Positions 23,548-25,409 of a DNA stretch of 25,409 nucleotides are shown piece by piece. The DNA is from CAZBUB01 sp964494985. GTDB lineage: Bacteria > Desulfobacterota > Desulfovibrionia > Desulfovibrionales > Desulfothermaceae. Within the stretch, counting starts at the first letter, position 1, and each line of letters starts with the position of its first letter. Made by a program: the position numbers and the translations under genes. The DNA lies in assembly GCA_964494985.1 (NCBI GenBank), contig CAZBUB010000035.1:1-25409 (forward strand), written 5' to 3'. Under the pieces are notes generated by a model, which saw only the letters and a list, made by a program, of their open reading frames with translations, was not told where the DNA came from and did not search any database.

Positions 23548-25267
23548 AATTCCGCCAGTATTGGCTATGCTTCTGGGGTTGATCCTGTTGCCCCTTATGC
23601 CTGTGCGCAGCAGATCTGTGGCCTTTATTGTATTTCCTTTTCTGGCCCTGGTGTTGGTCTTGACCCTGCCTGTAGGTGCAGAAAAAAGCTTCAGCTTTTT
23701 GGACTATACGTTAGTGCCCTTACAGGTGGACCAGTTAAGCCGGGCATTTGGGATCATCTTTGCCCTTATTGCCTTTCTGGGCGGAATCTACTCCCTGCAT
23801 CTGCAGGACACTGGACAACAACTGGCAGCCCTGCTCTATGCAGGCGGCGCTCTGGGGGTCACCTTTTGCGGGGACTTTTTCATCTTGCTTGTCTTCTGGG
23901 AGCTGATGGCGGTTTCTTCAGCCTATTTGATCTGGGCTAGGAAGACTACTGCCTCTGATAGGGCAGGGATGCGCTATCTTCTCATGCACCTTTTCGGAGG
24001 CAGCCTGCTTATGGCAGGGATCATTATCCAGGTCTTTCAAACCGGCACTCCTGCCTTGACCTCGTTTGCCCCTGGCGAGTCCCTCGCTGCCTGGCTCATC
24101 CTGTTCGGCGTGGCCTTGAATGCAGCTGTGGTGCCTTTGCATGCCTGGTTGCCTGACAGCTATCCCAAGGGTACTGTTACAGGATCGGTTTTTTTAAGCG
24201 CCTTTACCACCAAGACAGCGGTCTATGTCCTGGCCACGCTGTTTCCAGGCTGGCCTATTCTGCTGGTTTTGGGGGTGACCATGACCATTTATGGCGTGGT
24301 CTTCGCTTTCCTGGCTAATGATATCCGGGAGATACTGGCCTATCATATTGTGAGTCAGGTGGGATACATGGTGGCTGGAGTTGGCATCGGCACAGAGTTG
24401 GCCTTAAATGGCACCACAGCCCATGCTTTCAGCCATATCCTGTACAAGGCCCTTTTGTTCATGGGCACCGGGGCGGTGCTGTACAGCGTAGGCACCAGCA
24501 AGCTGCACGAGCTGGGGGCCTTAGCCTCCAAGATGAAGTGGGTTCTGGTTTTCTACATGGTGGCTGCCTTTTCCATTTCCGGTGCGCCCCTGTTTAACGG
24601 TTTCATCAGCAAGTCTGTCATAGTCACGGCAGCAGGTGAAAGTCATTACTACATAGCCAAGATGCTGCTTCTTCTGGCCTCAGTGGGTACCTTCCTGTCT
24701 GTTGGGGTCAAGCTGCCCTATTACACGTGGTTCCACACTCCAAAGAAGGAGCACCAACCAAGGCCAATACCAAAGGGTATGCTGCTGGCCATGGCCCTGA
24801 CTTCTTTTTTGTGCATCTTCTACGGCATCTGGCCTCAGGCTTTGTATGTGGAACTGCCCTATGCCATGGATTACACACCCTTTACCATACCACATCTGGT
24901 GGAAGCCCTGCAGATCCTGGTAGCCACCTTTTTGGGATTTTGGCTGGTGCGGGCCAAGTTGACGCCCAAGGATAAGATTTCTTTGGATGTGGACTGGTTT
25001 TATCGGAGCTCGGCCCCAGGTTTTAGGCTGGTCTTTATCCAGGGTGTGAACTGGTTCTTTGGTTTCTGCGAAGAAAAGGCTTTCGCCTTTGCAGATTCCC
25101 TGGCCAGGCTTTCCAGGCATCCTGTGCAGGTCCTCAGCACCTGGAGCTCGCCTGAGCGGGAATACGACCAGAACCTGGACCGCCAGCCCTTGGCCAATCC
25201 CATGTTTGTGACCATCCTGCTCACCGTACTGGTGTTTGTGTATGTCCTGTTCCGGCAGGGGGGATAG
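23540..25267 (+). CDS. Third antiporter subunit (MrpD/NuoL-like), TM7 lysine replaced
   Basis: 575 residues: about 14 helices with a Proton_antipo_M domain (roughly 110-390), then a C-terminal extension of about 100 residues with a soluble part (VDWFYRSSAPGF) and a last helix (FVTILLTVLVFVYVLF). That end resembles the NuoL/MrpA-type tail that lies along the complex. TM5 Glu121 is kept (LLVFWELMAVSSAYL), as are Lys225 in TM8 (SAFTTKTAVYVLA) and the TM12 Lys (FNGFISKSVIV). The TM7 lysine is replaced: VALNAAVVPLHAWLP has Asn194 where the paralogues have Lys223 and Lys227. It is the last gene of the operon visible; no hydrogenase or MrpA gene follows inside the window. Confidence 0.92.
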   Translation: MPEIPPVLAMLLGLILLPLMPVRSRSVAFIVFPFLALVLVLTLPVGAEKSFSFLDYTLVPLQVDQLSRAFGIIFALIAFLGGIYSLHLQDTGQQLAALLYAGGALGVTFCGDFFILLVFWELMAVSSAYLIWARKTTASDRAGMRYLLMHLFGGSLLMAGIIIQVFQTGTPALTSFAPGESLAAWLILFGVALNAAVVPLHAWLPDSYPKGTVTGSVFLSAFTTKTAVYVLATLFPGWPILLVLGVTMTIYGVVFAFLANDIREILAYHIVSQVGYMVAGVGIGTELALNGTTAHAFSHILYKALLFMGTGAVLYSVGTSKLHELGALASKMKWVLVFYMVAAFSISGAPLFNGFISKSVIVTAAGESHYYIAKMLLLLASVGTFLSVGVKLPYYTWFHTPKKEHQPRPIPKGMLLAMALTSFLCIFYGIWPQALYVELPYAMDYTPFTIPHLVEALQILVATFLGFWLVRAKLTPKDKISLDVDWFYRSSAPGFRLVFIQGVNWFFGFCEEKAFAFADSLARLSRHPVQVLSTWSSPEREYDQNLDRQPLANPMFVTILLTVLVFVYVLFRQGG

Positions 25268-25298
25268 CTTTTTGTAGGCAACTCCTTAGGCTGTTTAC

Positions 25299-25360
25299 GA
25301 AATTTGCACATACGATCCTACGAGGGCCAGTTTCGCAAAAAAAAGGGGCAAGCGCCACTC
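25299..25360 (-). repeat. Partial MITE-like element at the window edge, copy C
   Basis: Read on the minus strand, GAGTGGCGCTTGCCCC followed by a T-run and TTGCG matches GAGCGGCGCTAGCCC, T-run, TTGCG of copy B (16914-16940) with about two substitutions and small indels. CGAAA (25309-25313) and TTTCG (25331-25335) form a short local stem. The rest of the element would lie beyond the window. Bases 25361-25409 show nothing recognisable. Confidence 0.5.
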
Positions 25361-25409
25361 ATCCCTACAAATATTGCTGCAGCACGCGACTTTAATGTAA
25401 TAACCTAGT

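Noticed and set aside
1..25409. CRISPR array, tRNA, rRNA or prophage genes
   Set aside because: No regularly spaced direct repeats, no tRNA-like cloverleaf in the gaps examined, and no phage-type genes were seen.

Overview
The window looks like a chromosomal segment of a sulfate-reducing deltaproteobacterium of the Desulfovibrionales type (inference). The reasons are a periplasmic selenocysteine (Sec) formate dehydrogenase FdhAB without a membrane subunit, a periplasmic [NiFeSe] hydrogenase HysBA with its own maturation protease, FdhE, and an Mrp/Mbh-like antiporter operon, all in DNA of roughly 50% GC. No sulfate-reduction gene is present, so the lineage rests on these enzymes only.

Layout. 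1-1194: 3' part of a pilus/type II secretion inner-membrane gene (pilC/gspF), cut by the window edge. 1427-2449: asd. 2573-3415 (minus): tandem-domain universal stress protein. 3668-6445: P-type cation ATPase with a 10-residue insertion in its P domain. 6664-7898: two-gene operon for an exported thioredoxin-like protein and an exported one-cysteine peroxiredoxin, closed by a strong terminator. 8003-12851 (minus): an IS1595-type transposase-like protein that has lost its catalytic residues, then fdhA with an in-frame UGA (Sec192) and a structured leader, then fdhB. 13138-14046: fdhE. 14153-17481: hysB, hysA (in-frame UGA, Sec493) and hysD, with a terminator and a hairpin repeat element between hysA and hysD. 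17759-25267: eleven tightly packed genes for a cation/proton antiporter in the order MrpE, F, G, DUF4040, MbhE-like, MrpB, C, D, a second antiporter subunit, a small two-helix protein and a third antiporter subunit. The end of the window carries part of another copy of the repeat.

How the genes fit together. FdhAB oxidises formate and HysBA oxidises or makes H2 in the periplasm, both normally passing electrons to c-type cytochromes. FdhE and HysD mature these enzymes. The antiporter operon would exchange Na+ for H+ across the inner membrane, which fits an organism whose energy metabolism depends on periplasmic H2 and formate cycling (inference). Both selenoproteins are split or truncated by a standard ORF caller, and the coordinates given here read through the UGA codons.

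Most worth a second look: the folded RNA leader of fdhA with two mutually exclusive pairings; the apparently domesticated transposase just upstream of fdhA; a family of palindromic MITE-like elements in intergenic spaces; and a three-antiporter Mrp complex with archaeal Mbh-type gene order but no hydrogenase subunits inside the window.
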